The notes beneath the pieces were generated by a model. The model saw only the letters and a list, made by a program, of their open reading frames with translations, made no database searches and was not told where the DNA came from. The position numbers were made by a program, and so were the translations under genes. Source: Chitinophaga pinensis (GTDB lineage: Bacteria > Bacteroidota > Bacteroidia > Chitinophagales > Chitinophagaceae). From it: 64,000 nucleotides of DNA. The stretch lies in contig CAMAXV010000006.1 in the NCBI GenBank assembly GCA_945862385.1, forward strand, positions 91,386-155,385, written 5' to 3'. This document shows positions 55,696 to 64,000 of the stretch, piece by piece (position 1 is the stretch's first letter; every line of letters starts with the position of its first letter).

Positions 55696-57150
55696 TTATA
55701 AACGAAGTCCCTGGCCTTTGTAAAACTCAAGTACTTTCATCCTGAAAACATATTCATACTGTGCAATCACCCTGTCGAGCTTTGCCCTGGTCAGGTTATT
55801 CTGATTTGAAAGCCATTCAATGGTTTGCATAACACCCAGTTCATACCTTTTGGAAGCGAGTTCAAATGACCTTTCAGCCGTTTTCAATGCTTTCTCTCTG
55901 GCCATGAATGTCTGGAAAGCACCGCTTGCACTATAAAAAGCCGTATAGATATCCTGCTTCAGCTGAAGCTTGTCTCTGGTAATAGCCAAATCATTTCTTT
56001 TGATATCCAGTCTGGCACGCTGCATGTTGCTCCTGGCCTGCCCGCCACTAAAAATAGGCACATTAATAGAGATCCCAAGTCCCTGGCCAAACTGATCTCT
56101 AAGCTGCTTTCCGAACCCATTCCAGTATTCGCCAAAAGACCTGTCCACAAACTTGGGAGCATAATTGGGTGCAAAAACGGGAACAAGTACAGCCCCCTGT
56201 TTGACATAAGCACCCGTAACCTGTTCACCAAGATACTCAATACCGGTATTCTTCATCAGAAACTGGTTAAAATTGGTTGCAAGTTGCCCGAAAGCTGAAA
56301 TACTTGGTTTCATTTGAGCTTCTGCAACAAGAAGTGATTTCTGAGAAGCCTGTTTACGTAGGTCATTGACTTTTATCTGGGGCTGGGATGTAAGTGCCAC
56401 TTCATAAACCTGGTCAGGCTTCACAGCCAATATATTATCTACCGGAATCTTATCCACATCCGGAATGGCAAGTTCAAAGTCCTGATCTGCAGGGAGGTTC
56501 AACAATGCTTTCAATGAAAGCTTATCGAGCTCTGCATTGGATATCGCCTGCACATAAGTAGCGCTGTCTCTGGAAACAGTTGCCTCCAGTTCAGCGGCAT
56601 TGAGTTCAGGCAGACTGCCAGCATCCACCAACTTCCTGGTATTACCATATTGTGCCTTAGTCTGCTCAAAAACCACACGGGTTATTTCCACCTGTTCGTA
56701 ACTCAGCAGTGCCCTCAGGTATTGCTGCGCGATACTGAGACCTATGTCATTCCTGATTTTTTCGATGGTGGCCTTATCAGCTTCCATGTTGAGCTGACTG
56801 GCAGCTTCATTGTTTTTTCTGCTTTTGAAATTATACAGGAGAACATTGGACTGCAAAGACATCTGTTCAAACATCGCTGAACGGCTGGTGAAAACGTTGG
56901 TTGTCCGGTCAAGTGTTCGTCCAAATGAGAAACCATGTGTCAGAGAATAACCCAGTGTTGGTATTTTCTGAAGTTTGGATTGATTGAAGGTGATTTTGGA
57001 TTGTTCAGCATTGATCTCAGCCTGACGTACATTGATATTGTTCTGCATGCCAAACTCAACACACCTTTTGAGATCCCACAATGCTCCTTGTCCAAAACCA
57101 TCCTGAATGAAAAAACTGACCAATAATGCAAAAATGAACCTCGATTTCAT
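55696..57150 (-). CDS. TolC-family outer-membrane efflux protein
   Basis: A 484-residue outer-membrane channel. The ATG at 57150 gives a signal peptide MKSRFIFALLVSFFIQDGFG with cleavage after Gln; a longer frame up to 57213 lacks a plausible N-terminus. The mature protein shows the repeated helical OEP domains (LWDLKRCVEFGMQNNINVRQ, GLGISINVPIFSGGQARSNM and LGVMQTIEWLSNQNNLTRAK). It would form the exit duct for the adaptor encoded 21 bp downstream. The operon order is tolC-like, adaptor, gpsA. A -7 box with one mismatch lies at 57203-57210 on the minus strand. Confidence 0.93.
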   Translation of the reverse strand: MKSRFIFALLVSFFIQDGFGQGALWDLKRCVEFGMQNNINVRQAEINAEQSKITFNQSKLQKIPTLGYSLTHGFSFGRTLDRTTNVFTSRSAMFEQMSLQSNVLLYNFKSRKNNEAASQLNMEADKATIEKIRNDIGLSIAQQYLRALLSYEQVEITRVVFEQTKAQYGNTRKLVDAGSLPELNAAELEATVSRDSATYVQAISNAELDKLSLKALLNLPADQDFELAIPDVDKIPVDNILAVKPDQVYEVALTSQPQIKVNDLRKQASQKSLLVAEAQMKPSISAFGQLATNFNQFLMKNTGIEYLGEQVTGAYVKQGAVLVPVFAPNYAPKFVDRSFGEYWNGFGKQLRDQFGQGLGISINVPIFSGGQARSNMQRARLDIKRNDLAITRDKLQLKQDIYTAFYSASGAFQTFMAREKALKTAERSFELASKRYELGVMQTIEWLSNQNNLTRAKLDRVIAQYEYVFRMKVLEFYKGQGLRL

Positions 57151-57258
57151 GGGATTGAGTTGAAAACTGCCATCTGTGAGGGAAATCCACCAGATTGAAC
57201 TGCAAAGATTCAACTAAATGAGCGATAAACAAAATCGTTCGTCACTTGAAACAACCGC

Positions 57259-58443
57259 TTACAACAGTACTAACCCGTTAAAGCCCTGTTCAAGATCCCT
57301 GATCAGAAAATCCGGGTCTTCCAACCCTATATAAAGCCTGAGCATGCGGTGAGTTGGATTCAGGGGATTAAAATCCGCCTGTGGAGTCCCTGCACATTTG
57401 GGAATGATGAGCGACTCATGGCCACCCCAGCTTACAGCCATCCTGAAGGCTTTCAGGCTATTGCAGAATTTTTCAATTTCTTCCACAAGCTGCGCTTTCA
57501 TATAAAAGCTGATGAGTCCACATGCCCCGGACATCTGATCCTTTGCCAGCTCATACTGAGGAAAGGAGGGATCAAGCGGAAAAATGAGGGATTCAATCCG
57601 GTTTACAGTTTTAAGGTATTCAAGTACCTTTTGGGTGGATGCCGTAATCCGATCTATCCTGGCTGGAAGCGTTCTCAGTCCCCTGAGTAACAGCCAGGCA
57701 TTGAATGGCTGGATACCATTCCCGGCGCAGAGGTATTCACTGAGAAAAATTTTACGCATCATCGCTGCAGAACCGGCAAGAACACCTCCCAGTGTATCAC
57801 TGTGTCCACCTATATATTTGGTGGCCGTCTGCATGCTGATGTCAATACCCAGCTCAATGGGCTTCTGGTATAGGGGTGTACAAAAGCTGTTGTCAATAAT
57901 GGTAATGATACCCCTGGGTCTGGCAAAATCGGCAATCTGCCGCAGGTCCTGTATATCCAGCCACCACGAATTGGGCGACTCCAGGTAAATGAGTCGTGTA
58001 TTTTCCTGAACCTGAGCAAGGAAGCTTTCAGTATCACTACCGTCAGCGTAGGTAACCGTTACACCAAATCGGGAAAGGATCTGGTCAAATAGGTGTACCG
58101 TCCAGGAATAGGGATGATGTACGGAAAGGATATGGTCTCCTGCTTTCACATTGGCCATTACCCCTGCAAATGTAGCAGCTGCGCCATTGTTGAAAACAAG
58201 GGCATCTTCAGCACCATCCAGAGCTGCCAGTTTTTTCCTGAGGATATCAACAGTGGGATTCAGTCCGCGACTGTAAAGGTAGCCTCCCATCTCATCAGCA
58301 AAGGCCGTGCGCATGGCATCCACTGTTTCAAACTGGAAATTGCTGGTCTGCACAATGGGAGGCGCAATGGCATTGAAATAACTTGCGTGATCCTCTCCAA
58401 GGTGATTGATGATGTAAGATATATCCTGTAAATTATCCTGCAT
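57259..58443 (-). CDS. PLP-dependent Cys/Met metabolism enzyme (trans-sulfuration family)
   Basis: A 394-residue fold-type I PLP enzyme. The cofactor lysine is K209 in MQTATKYIGGHSDTLGGVL, with D184 in TIIDNSFCTP binding the pyridine nitrogen and the tetramer loop YLYSRGLNPT near residue 55. The family includes cystathionine gamma-synthase, cystathionine lyases and methionine gamma-lyase; these residues do not decide between them. The gene overlaps the end of an amino acid permease gene by 11 bp, so uptake and breakdown or conversion of a sulfur amino acid is a reasonable reading. The divergent locus is B12-regulated, but there is no sign that this operon is. Confidence 0.9.
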   Translation of the reverse strand: MQDNLQDISYIINHLGEDHASYFNAIAPPIVQTSNFQFETVDAMRTAFADEMGGYLYSRGLNPTVDILRKKLAALDGAEDALVFNNGAAATFAGVMANVKAGDHILSVHHPYSWTVHLFDQILSRFGVTVTYADGSDTESFLAQVQENTRLIYLESPNSWWLDIQDLRQIADFARPRGIITIIDNSFCTPLYQKPIELGIDISMQTATKYIGGHSDTLGGVLAGSAAMMRKIFLSEYLCAGNGIQPFNAWLLLRGLRTLPARIDRITASTQKVLEYLKTVNRIESLIFPLDPSFPQYELAKDQMSGACGLISFYMKAQLVEEIEKFCNSLKAFRMAVSWGGHESLIIPKCAGTPQADFNPLNPTHRMLRLYIGLEDPDFLIRDLEQGFNGLVLL

Positions 58444-59767
58444 GGCTGTGCTTTTTCCGGGTTACAAAATATATGACCAGAAAAGCAGCCAGCACTGCTG
58501 TTGCAGTAAGAGCTGTCTCGGGTTTATCTATGGCTATACTGGTTGCCACAAAGATATAGGCGCTGATAAAAATCAAAGGCATGGCCGGATAGAACTTCAT
58601 GGAATAGATCTGGGTCTTATCCAGGTGTGCAGTGCGTTTTCTGATGATGAATATAGTTGCCGCTGAAAACGCCATGCCTATGGAGTCGAGAAAAATGGTG
58701 AAGCTGAGAATTTTATCAAAAGTATCTGCGAAAAAAAGCACCACCACACTGATCAGGGCATAAACAGTGAGGCTTACCGTAAGCACATCACGCTTCTCAT
58801 CTTTCTTGCTGAATGATTTCGGCAGGATACCATCCTGACTCATGGCAAACATGACACGCGGATTGCTCAGGAGCAGCACATTGACATAAGCCAGCACTGC
58901 AATGAAGAGTAGTATTGAAAAAGCAAAGCGACCTGTGGGACCAAACATCCGCTCGGCTACAATGGCTGCAATACCCTTAGCATTTTTAAGTTCTTCAAAA
59001 CCGATTACCCGGTAATAGGCATAACTTACGGAAAGGTAAAGGAGGATGATCACCATGATGCCTATGAAAATACCTCTGGGGAGATTTTTTTGTGGATCTT
59101 TAACCTCTTCGCCAAAATTGATGGTCTGCTGATACCCCCCGTATGTGAATGAAACCGCAATCAGGGCCAGTCCGAACGACTTAACATAGTCCATGAAACT
59201 GAAATCACCCTGAGGTATGCTTATCACAGATGTGGTGCCGGTAACCGGGAAGAAGATGGCGGACACAATCAACAGTATCATGGAAATTTTAATCAGCATG
59301 AGGATGTTCTGGGTGGTGGAACTCATGCGTAACCCAAGCAGGTTGATCCCGTAAAAAATCACAATGGCACCCATGGCAATCAGGGCTTTGACGAAGTCCG
59401 CAGCAGGCTTGTCAAAGATAACCTGACTGATATATTCGCTTCCGATCAATGCAACACCTGAAAGTGATGCGGCATTGGATATGAGGATGATACAATTGAC
59501 AGCAAAAGCAATGGAAGGATGGTAACAGGTGGCAAAAATCTTGTAGTACCCACCGGTAATCGGATAACGGGAACCTATTTCAGCATAAGTAAGCGCACCA
59601 CAAATCGCTATGAACCCGCCAACAATCCAGCTGATGAAAAATACATTGGGCGTGATGGCAGCACGCGCAGAATCTGATGCCGTTCGGAAAATACCCATAC
59701 CGATGACCAGTCCGATCACAATCATGGTGAGGTCAAAAAGGTTGAGTTGTTGTTTGGGTTTGTTCAT
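58433..59767 (-). CDS. APC-family amino acid permease
   Basis: A 444-residue inner-membrane transporter with twelve hydrophobic helices. The first helix shows LTMIVIGLVIGMGIFRTASD, with the unwound GxGIF motif that binds the amino acid backbone; YAEIGSRYPITGGYYKIFA follows in helix 2-3. LAT/YfnA-like members exchange or import neutral amino acids. It is the first gene of an operon with the PLP enzyme, which overlaps its 3' end by 11 bp. The divergent region before it is the cobalamin riboswitch leader of btuB; no TAnnTTTG box for this strand is seen there. Confidence 0.92.
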   Translation of the reverse strand: MNKPKQQLNLFDLTMIVIGLVIGMGIFRTASDSARAAITPNVFFISWIVGGFIAICGALTYAEIGSRYPITGGYYKIFATCYHPSIAFAVNCIILISNAASLSGVALIGSEYISQVIFDKPAADFVKALIAMGAIVIFYGINLLGLRMSSTTQNILMLIKISMILLIVSAIFFPVTGTTSVISIPQGDFSFMDYVKSFGLALIAVSFTYGGYQQTINFGEEVKDPQKNLPRGIFIGIMVIILLYLSVSYAYYRVIGFEELKNAKGIAAIVAERMFGPTGRFAFSILLFIAVLAYVNVLLLSNPRVMFAMSQDGILPKSFSKKDEKRDVLTVSLTVYALISVVVLFFADTFDKILSFTIFLDSIGMAFSAATIFIIRKRTAHLDKTQIYSMKFYPAMPLIFISAYIFVATSIAIDKPETALTATAVLAAFLVIYFVTRKKHSHAG

Positions 59768-59847
59768 GGAGGTAAGTTAGAAAAAAAAGAAACAGGATTA
59801 ATTCACATGCTGTTGAAAACAATAAATTAAACACACTGAATTTAATT

Positions 59848-59855
59848 CATCTTTG
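59848..59855 (+). promoter_or_regulatory. Possible -7 box for the btuB leader
   Basis: The plus strand reads CATCTTTG, one mismatch from TAnnTTTG. Transcription from here would begin just before the riboswitch at about 59862. Confidence 0.35.
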
Positions 59856-59863
59856 TGTTGCAT

Positions 59864-60078
59864 TATGGTTGACTCCTGATAACGGAGCCATTAAAAGGGA
59901 AGTCCGGTTATTTATTCTATCCCGGCGCTATCCCCGTAGCTGTAAAAACCATCCTCCTGCAAATGGAGACTCTGTTCAAAACAAACCACTGCGCAAGCGG
60001 GAAGGCTGAATAGAGGGTTGAGCCAGAAGACCTGCCTGATGCCATATTATTAACCAGGGCTTTCGGGAGAAAAGCCAG
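59864..60078 (+). promoter_or_regulatory. Cobalamin (adenosylcobalamin-type) riboswitch
   Basis: The aptamer consensus is clear: AAAAGGGAAGTCCGGTT at 59893-59909, CCCCGTAGCTGTAA at 59932-59945, ACCACTGCGCAAGCGGGAAG at about 59984-60003 and the B12 box AGCCAGAAGACCTGCCTG at 60021-60038. TATGG (59864-59868) and CCATA (60042-60046) close P1. P5 is CCAT/ATGG at 59949-59952 and 59963-59966; its loop holds CTCCTG (59954-59959), which is complementary, with one G-U pair, to CGGGAG (60064-60069) in the loop of the following hairpin GGCTTT/AAAGCC (60058-60063, 60071-60076). That is the L5-L13 kissing loop known to switch these RNAs. It should repress the downstream receptor when B12 is plentiful. This region explains most of the 377-bp gap before btuB. 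Confidence 0.93.
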
Positions 60079-60079
60079 G

Positions 60080-60148
60080 ATGTATTCACTGCTGCAGCAG
60101 TCAATCATTCTGTTCCATCCGAAGGTTCATAGTAAAACAACACTATGA
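60080..60148 (+). CDS. Possible 22-aa leader peptide coupled to btuB
   Basis: The ATG at 60080 lies four bases after the P13 stem of the riboswitch and opens 22 codons (MYSLLQQSIILF then HPKVHSKTTL), ending in a TGA at 60146-60148 that overlaps the btuB ATG (60145-60147) as ATGA. The position suits a riboswitch that hides this initiation site, with btuB translated by coupling. Peptide composition gives no clue and there is no homology evidence. It could be chance. Confidence 0.4.
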   Translation: MYSLLQQSIILFHPKVHSKTTL

Positions 60149-62100
60149 CCAAAAATTTCATGTACACCTTTTTCAGCATGCTCCTTGCATCTGCTACCCA
60201 TTCCCAGACTGATTCCACCCTGTCTCTGGATGAAGTGGTCATTACAGCCAATAGGTTCCCGCAAAAGCAGATCAGCACAGGAAAGGTGATGACAATCATC
60301 AACCGCAGTCAAATTGAATCAGCAGGGGTAAACACCCTGGGTGAATTGCTCGGAAGGCAATCAGGCATCACCGTCATCGGAGCTGCCAACGCGCCAGGCA
60401 CCAATAATGATATCTATGTTAGAGGAGCTGCAACCGGCAATACGCTGATACTTATTGATGGCATGCCGGCTTCAGACGTGTCAACCATCAGGGGGACGTT
60501 TGACATCAACTTCATCCCGCTGGGAGAAATTGAACGCATTGAAGTGGTTAAAAGCGGACAATCAACACTCTATGGATCGGACGCTGTTGGTGGGGTGATC
60601 AACATCATCACCCAAAAAGATCAGACCAAAAAAATAGCAGGTCATGGTAGCTTTTCAGCAGGATCCTTTGGCACCAGTCAGCTCGATGCTTCCCTCACCA
60701 CCCGCTCAGCAAAAGGCAGTCAACTCAAACTGCAATACAGCAGGATGAAAACAGCAGGTTTCTCTGCAGCATTGGATACCACCGGCAAGAACAGTTTTGA
60801 CAAAGACGGCATGACTTCGCGATTTTTCCTGGCACATTTCCAAACATCCAGTCAGAAAAAACTGGTCTGGCAGGCTGGCACACAACTAAGCAATTATAAT
60901 GCAGACCTTGATAACAGTGGTTTTCAGGATGCCCGTGATTTTACTGTCAGCAACAAGAACCTGCAGGCTAATACCGGATTAAAGCTGCAATTAAAACGCG
61001 GTATGCTTCATGCCAATTTCAATATCAACAACAGCAAAAGAGATTACCTGGATGACTCCCTGCACCTGAATGGGTTTGCTAGGTTCGTTTCTTCTCAATA
61101 TGCCGGAAATTCATCATTTGCTGAGTTCTATGGAAACTTCGAAATCGGCAAGGGTATGCAACTTTTCGCTGGCGTCGATAACCGCTGGTTTAATACGCGT
61201 CAAAATTATTTGTCTGTCAGTGATTTTGGAACATTCGAGACCGCACTTGCAGCAGATTCAGCCCGGGTCAGGGTTAGCAGCGCGATGGTTTCCATAGTTT
61301 GGAATGGCAAAAAGGGACTGCAGCTGGAAACAGGCGGACGATTCAACAACCACAGTCAGTATGGCAACAACTTCACCTACACCTTCAATCCTTCCTGGGT
61401 CATCAACAGGCAATTTAAGATCGCATTCAACCTGTCATCCGCATTTAAGGCACCTACCCTTTACCAGCTGTATGATGGCTTCTCAGGTCAACGCAACCTT
61501 GTTCCTGAAACAGCAGTAACATCTGAGCTCTCGCTGGCATTCACAGGGTCCCCTGTTTTCAATGCAAGAGCAACGGTTTACGCCAGAAAAATCCGCAATG
61601 GCATTGATTTTGATTATGTCAACTACAGGTATTTCAACTACAATGCACAAAGCGACCGTGGACTGGAACTTGAAGCTGGCATGCAAAAAGGAAAATGGGA
61701 TACACGTATGAATTTTACGCTGATCAGGGGCACCGTTACCACAACCAATTTTGTTTATGACCCCAACAATTATGTTTACAATGCAAAGGGAGATACTACT
61801 TACAACAGCCTTTTCCGCGTACCTTCCTCATCATTTAATTTTTCCAGTAGCTACCGGATCAATAAACGGATCAGTTTTACACTTAACCAGCGGCTTGCAG
61901 GTAAAAGGTTTGAACCCGTTTTTGGAGGTAGTCCGGTTCTGCTGAAAGCATACCAGACCACAGACCTCTCAGCTCAGCTAAAGATTGGTAGAAAACTCAG
62001 GCTTTACGGGTCACTCAAAAACATTTTCAACCAGGATTACCAGGAAGTACTGGGCTATGCGGCAAGAGGTAGAAACTATACAATCGGACTGCAATGGTAA
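60145..62100 (+). CDS. btuB: TonB-dependent vitamin B12 receptor, BtuB-like
   Basis: A 651-residue outer-membrane receptor. A signal peptide (1-20, ending in THSQ) is followed by a TonB-box region LDEVVITANRFPQKQIST and a plug domain with NDIYVRGAATGNTLILIDGMPASD and IEVVKSGQSTLYGSDAVGGV (each typical; quoted in part). The barrel contains FNLSSAFKAPTLYQLYDG and NLVPETAVTSELSLAF, and the end YAARGRNYTIGLQW. The cobalamin riboswitch directly upstream makes vitamin B12 or a cobamide the likely substrate. The inner-membrane BtuFCD genes are not adjacent. marC follows after 93 bp. Confidence 0.93.
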   Translation: MTKNFMYTFFSMLLASATHSQTDSTLSLDEVVITANRFPQKQISTGKVMTIINRSQIESAGVNTLGELLGRQSGITVIGAANAPGTNNDIYVRGAATGNTLILIDGMPASDVSTIRGTFDINFIPLGEIERIEVVKSGQSTLYGSDAVGGVINIITQKDQTKKIAGHGSFSAGSFGTSQLDASLTTRSAKGSQLKLQYSRMKTAGFSAALDTTGKNSFDKDGMTSRFFLAHFQTSSQKKLVWQAGTQLSNYNADLDNSGFQDARDFTVSNKNLQANTGLKLQLKRGMLHANFNINNSKRDYLDDSLHLNGFARFVSSQYAGNSSFAEFYGNFEIGKGMQLFAGVDNRWFNTRQNYLSVSDFGTFETALAADSARVRVSSAMVSIVWNGKKGLQLETGGRFNNHSQYGNNFTYTFNPSWVINRQFKIAFNLSSAFKAPTLYQLYDGFSGQRNLVPETAVTSELSLAFTGSPVFNARATVYARKIRNGIDFDYVNYRYFNYNAQSDRGLELEAGMQKGKWDTRMNFTLIRGTVTTTNFVYDPNNYVYNAKGDTTYNSLFRVPSSSFNFSSSYRINKRISFTLNQRLAGKRFEPVFGGSPVLLKAYQTTDLSAQLKIGRKLRLYGSLKNIFNQDYQEVLGYAARGRNYTIGLQW

Positions 62101-62193
62101 TGATCATGGATCTCAATCATGACAGGGCTCTTGGCAATACACCGGTGAAATCTGATTATAATCATTAACTTGTTGTACTCTTAACAGACTGCC

Positions 62194-62766
62194 ATGACAT
62201 TAGATGAAATACTTACGGTTACCTTCACACTCTTCGCAGTAATTGATATCATCGGTTCCATTCCTTTGCTCCTGTCTCTGAAAGAAAAAATGGGTGGGAT
62301 CCATGAAAGAAAAGCCAGTCTCGTTTCCGGGGCCCTTATGATATTCTTCCTGTTTGTGGGAGAAAGTTTTCTGGGAATACTGGGTGTTGATGTCAAGTCA
62401 TTTGCGGTTGGTGGTTCAATTGTCATTTTTATACTCGGACTGGAAATGGTGCTTGGCATTGAGTTTTTCAAGGGCGATGCAGACCCGAAATCAGGTACGG
62501 TTGTGCCGATTGCTTTTCCACTTATTGCTGGATCAGGAACACTCACTACCATAATTTCATTGAGGTCGAGCTATGCAGAATGGCCCATACTAATTGGAAT
62601 CCTGATTAATGTGGTTTTCGTTTACCTTGTTCTCCATTCACTTGATTTCATTTCAAGACTGCTGGGAAAAGCGGGTATGCTCGCCATCCGTAAATTTTTT
62701 GGCGTCATTCTCCTGGCAATTGCTCTGAAAATATTTGCAGGAAATGTGGGCGGATTAATCCGGTAA
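62194..62766 (+). CDS. MarC-family integral membrane protein
   Basis: A 190-residue inner-membrane protein with six hydrophobic helices, starting MTLDEILTVTFTLFAVIDIIG and showing the family blocks FAVGGSIVIFILGLEMVLG and VVPIAFPLIAGSGTLTTII. MarC proteins were once linked to multiple antibiotic resistance, but that was not upheld, and the function is unknown. The gene is 93 bp after btuB; the riboswitch could influence it only if transcripts read through. The next gene follows after 36 bp. Confidence 0.92.
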   Translation: MTLDEILTVTFTLFAVIDIIGSIPLLLSLKEKMGGIHERKASLVSGALMIFFLFVGESFLGILGVDVKSFAVGGSIVIFILGLEMVLGIEFFKGDADPKSGTVVPIAFPLIAGSGTLTTIISLRSSYAEWPILIGILINVVFVYLVLHSLDFISRLLGKAGMLAIRKFFGVILLAIALKIFAGNVGGLIR

Positions 62767-62802
62767 AGAAATAAATCGTAAATTATACTATCAACCTCTT
62801 TT

Positions 62803-63678
62803 ATGAAGCACAAAATATTAACTGTATTAATCACACTTACAGCTTTGATCTGGTTATCCTGGAGCCCTGAGTCAAACAAACGCAAATTACCACAGGCGGC
62901 TGACATCATCAGCTGTATGGAAAGTGAGGCAGTTCAGGAATACATCAAAGAGTCAGGCGAATGGTCTTTCGCTTCCCTTCATCCTGCCCCGGTGAAACTA
63001 AACAGCTGGCAAGCACAGGGAAAAAGAATCTCTTTCCCGGCAGCAGATGGAAAAGATGCACAGGGATACTATATCGCACCCAATAAAAAGAGTAAAAAAT
63101 GGCTTATCGTAATCCAGGAATGGTGGGGATTAAATGAACAGATTATGGCCGAAGCCGATAAATATGCTGCTTCTCTCGGTGATTTCAACGTCCTCGCCGT
63201 TGACTTGTTTGACGGCAAAGTAGCCGCTACACCAGACAGCGCGATGAAATATTCCAGAGGAGCTGACCCTGCCAGGGTTGCTACTATCATCAAAGCGGCT
63301 ATCACACAAGCCGGACAAGACGCGGGCATCTATTCAGTAGGCTGGTGTTTTGGTGGCATGTGGAGTTTACAAACAGCCATCCTTGCCGGCAAACAGGCAA
63401 AAGGAACTATCATGTTTTATGGAAGACCCGAAACAGATATTGAAAAGCTGAAAACGATACAGTGTGATGTGCTGGGATTTTTTGGCAACCTCGATAAGTC
63501 ACCTTCCCCGGAGATGGTAAACGCATTTGAAAAAAGCATGGCGGATATCGGAAAACCACTCGTAACCCACAAATATGAAGCAGGTCATGGCTTTGCCAAT
63601 CCAAGTAACCCCCGTCACGATGCCAATGCCACAGCCGACTCATACAGCAAAGCTATTGCCTTCCTTAAAACACATTAA
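62803..63678 (+). CDS. Dienelactone-hydrolase-family protein, probably exported
   Basis: A 291-residue alpha/beta hydrolase. An N-terminal hydrophobic segment (1-21) looks like a signal or anchor. The DLH pattern includes LIVIQEWWGLNEQIMAEADK near residue 100, the catalytic Cys182 in YSVGWCFGGMWSLQ, an Asp in FGNLDKSP and the catalytic His in YEAGHGFANP near 266. Dienelactone hydrolase acts on lactones in aromatic degradation, but most members have unknown substrates. A residue block of about 60 amino acids before the domain is additional. It follows marC by 36 bp and may be cotranscribed with it. Confidence 0.88.
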   Translation: MKHKILTVLITLTALIWLSWSPESNKRKLPQAADIISCMESEAVQEYIKESGEWSFASLHPAPVKLNSWQAQGKRISFPAADGKDAQGYYIAPNKKSKKWLIVIQEWWGLNEQIMAEADKYAASLGDFNVLAVDLFDGKVAATPDSAMKYSRGADPARVATIIKAAITQAGQDAGIYSVGWCFGGMWSLQTAILAGKQAKGTIMFYGRPETDIEKLKTIQCDVLGFFGNLDKSPSPEMVNAFEKSMADIGKPLVTHKYEAGHGFANPSNPRHDANATADSYSKAIAFLKTH

Positions 63679-63790
63679 TACTACTGGTTGAAATAAATTA
63701 AATCATCCGGATAAACTAGCAGGCTCCATTCATCCGAATTTCATCAAATATTGAAAAAATATCAGTAAATTCCGTCACCATTTGACGATT

Positions 63791-64000
63791 ATGAAACGCT
63801 TGGCATTCAGGATGAATCTCTTCCCCGGGATGGAGGATGAATACAAAAGAAGACATGATGCAATCTGGCCGGAACTGGTTGGATTACTCCGGGAAAAGGG
63901 CATATCAGATTACTCTATTTTTCTGGATGAAAGAACGGGGCATCTTTTCGGCGTGCTCTGTGTTACAGACTCGCTTCGCCTGGATGAACTTCCTGAACAA
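63791..64000 (+). CDS. rhaM: L-rhamnose mutarotase family protein, 3' end cut off
   Basis: Seventy codons are visible before the window ends, without a stop. The start [20 protein letters not shown], followed by [13 protein letters not shown] and [20 protein letters not shown], matches the RhaM/RhaU family, in which the His of RRHD acts in catalysis. RhaM interconverts alpha and beta L-rhamnose; relatives act on L-fucose and other 6-deoxy sugars. Only about two thirds of the usual 104-110 residues are present. The 112 bp before it hold nothing recognisable apart from spacer. Confidence 0.88.
   Translation, partial: MKRLAFRMNLFPGMEDEYKRRHDAIWPELVGLLREKGISDYSIFLDERTGHLFGVLCVTDSLRLDELPEQ

Overview
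The window is a gene-dense, moderately AT-rich stretch of a Bacteroidota chromosome, most likely from the Chitinophagaceae or a close relative (family placement is inference). The grounds are a complete gldK-gldL-gldM-gldN gliding/type IX secretion operon, SusC-era style TonB receptors, a LytTR/LytS-type two-component pair, an IleRS with a GIHH signature, DUF4271 and DUF3109 proteins, and many copies of the Bacteroidota promoter -7 box TAnnTTTG just upstream of start codons. Nothing looks like a prophage, plasmid, IS element, CRISPR array or integrated island; no tRNA or rRNA gene was recognised.

Layout. 1-7.7 kb: 3' part of a TolB-like/beta-barrel protein, a 27-bp-arm perfect palindrome, comEC, purH and a DMT exporter. 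7.6-11.5 kb (minus): LutB-like Fe-S protein with a Cys-rich DUF3109 protein, then a LytTR regulator with its histidine kinase. 11.6-22.6 kb: housekeeping genes alternating in strand (dxs, scpA, DMT exporter, frr, WecA-like transferase, N-terminal half of transketolase, LolC/E-like permease, rbfA, MsbA-like ABC exporter, a DksA-like protein with a histone-H1-like tail). 22.6-26 kb: ileS. 26-29.9 kb (minus): an AraC regulator with a cysteine cluster, a TonB receptor and an HmuY-like lipoprotein, probably a haem-acquisition locus. 30-39 kb: gyrB plus a 66-aa protein, SUI1, nadC, gpmI, an ECF sigma factor with a membrane-anchored barrel protein, and uvrC. 39-46.2 kb (minus): SGNH plus MBOAT O-acyltransferase pair directly behind gldKLMN. 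46.3-52.1 kb (minus): YyaL-like protein, hemD, DUF4271 protein, BamA-like barrel. 52.1-57.2 kb: hemW, gpsA, adaptor and TolC without a pump. 57.2-64 kb: PLP enzyme plus amino acid permease, a cobalamin riboswitch in front of a BtuB-like receptor, marC, a dienelactone-hydrolase-family protein and the start of an L-rhamnose mutarotase.

How the parts work together. Three groups read as functional units: gldKLMN (core of the motor and periplasmic ring of T9SS), AraC-receptor-HmuY (haem uptake, alongside hemD and hemW for endogenous haem handling), and riboswitch-btuB (vitamin B12 uptake). The most unusual regulatory element is the B12 leader: the riboswitch, including a visible L5-L13 kissing-loop complementarity, ends 2-4 bases before the AUG of a 22-codon reading frame whose UGA overlaps the btuB AUG, suggesting control through translational coupling. 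The genome is compact: seven convergent gene pairs overlap or are separated by fewer than 30 bp with no visible terminator, and several genes start on TTG or GTG or within about ten bases of their -7 box.
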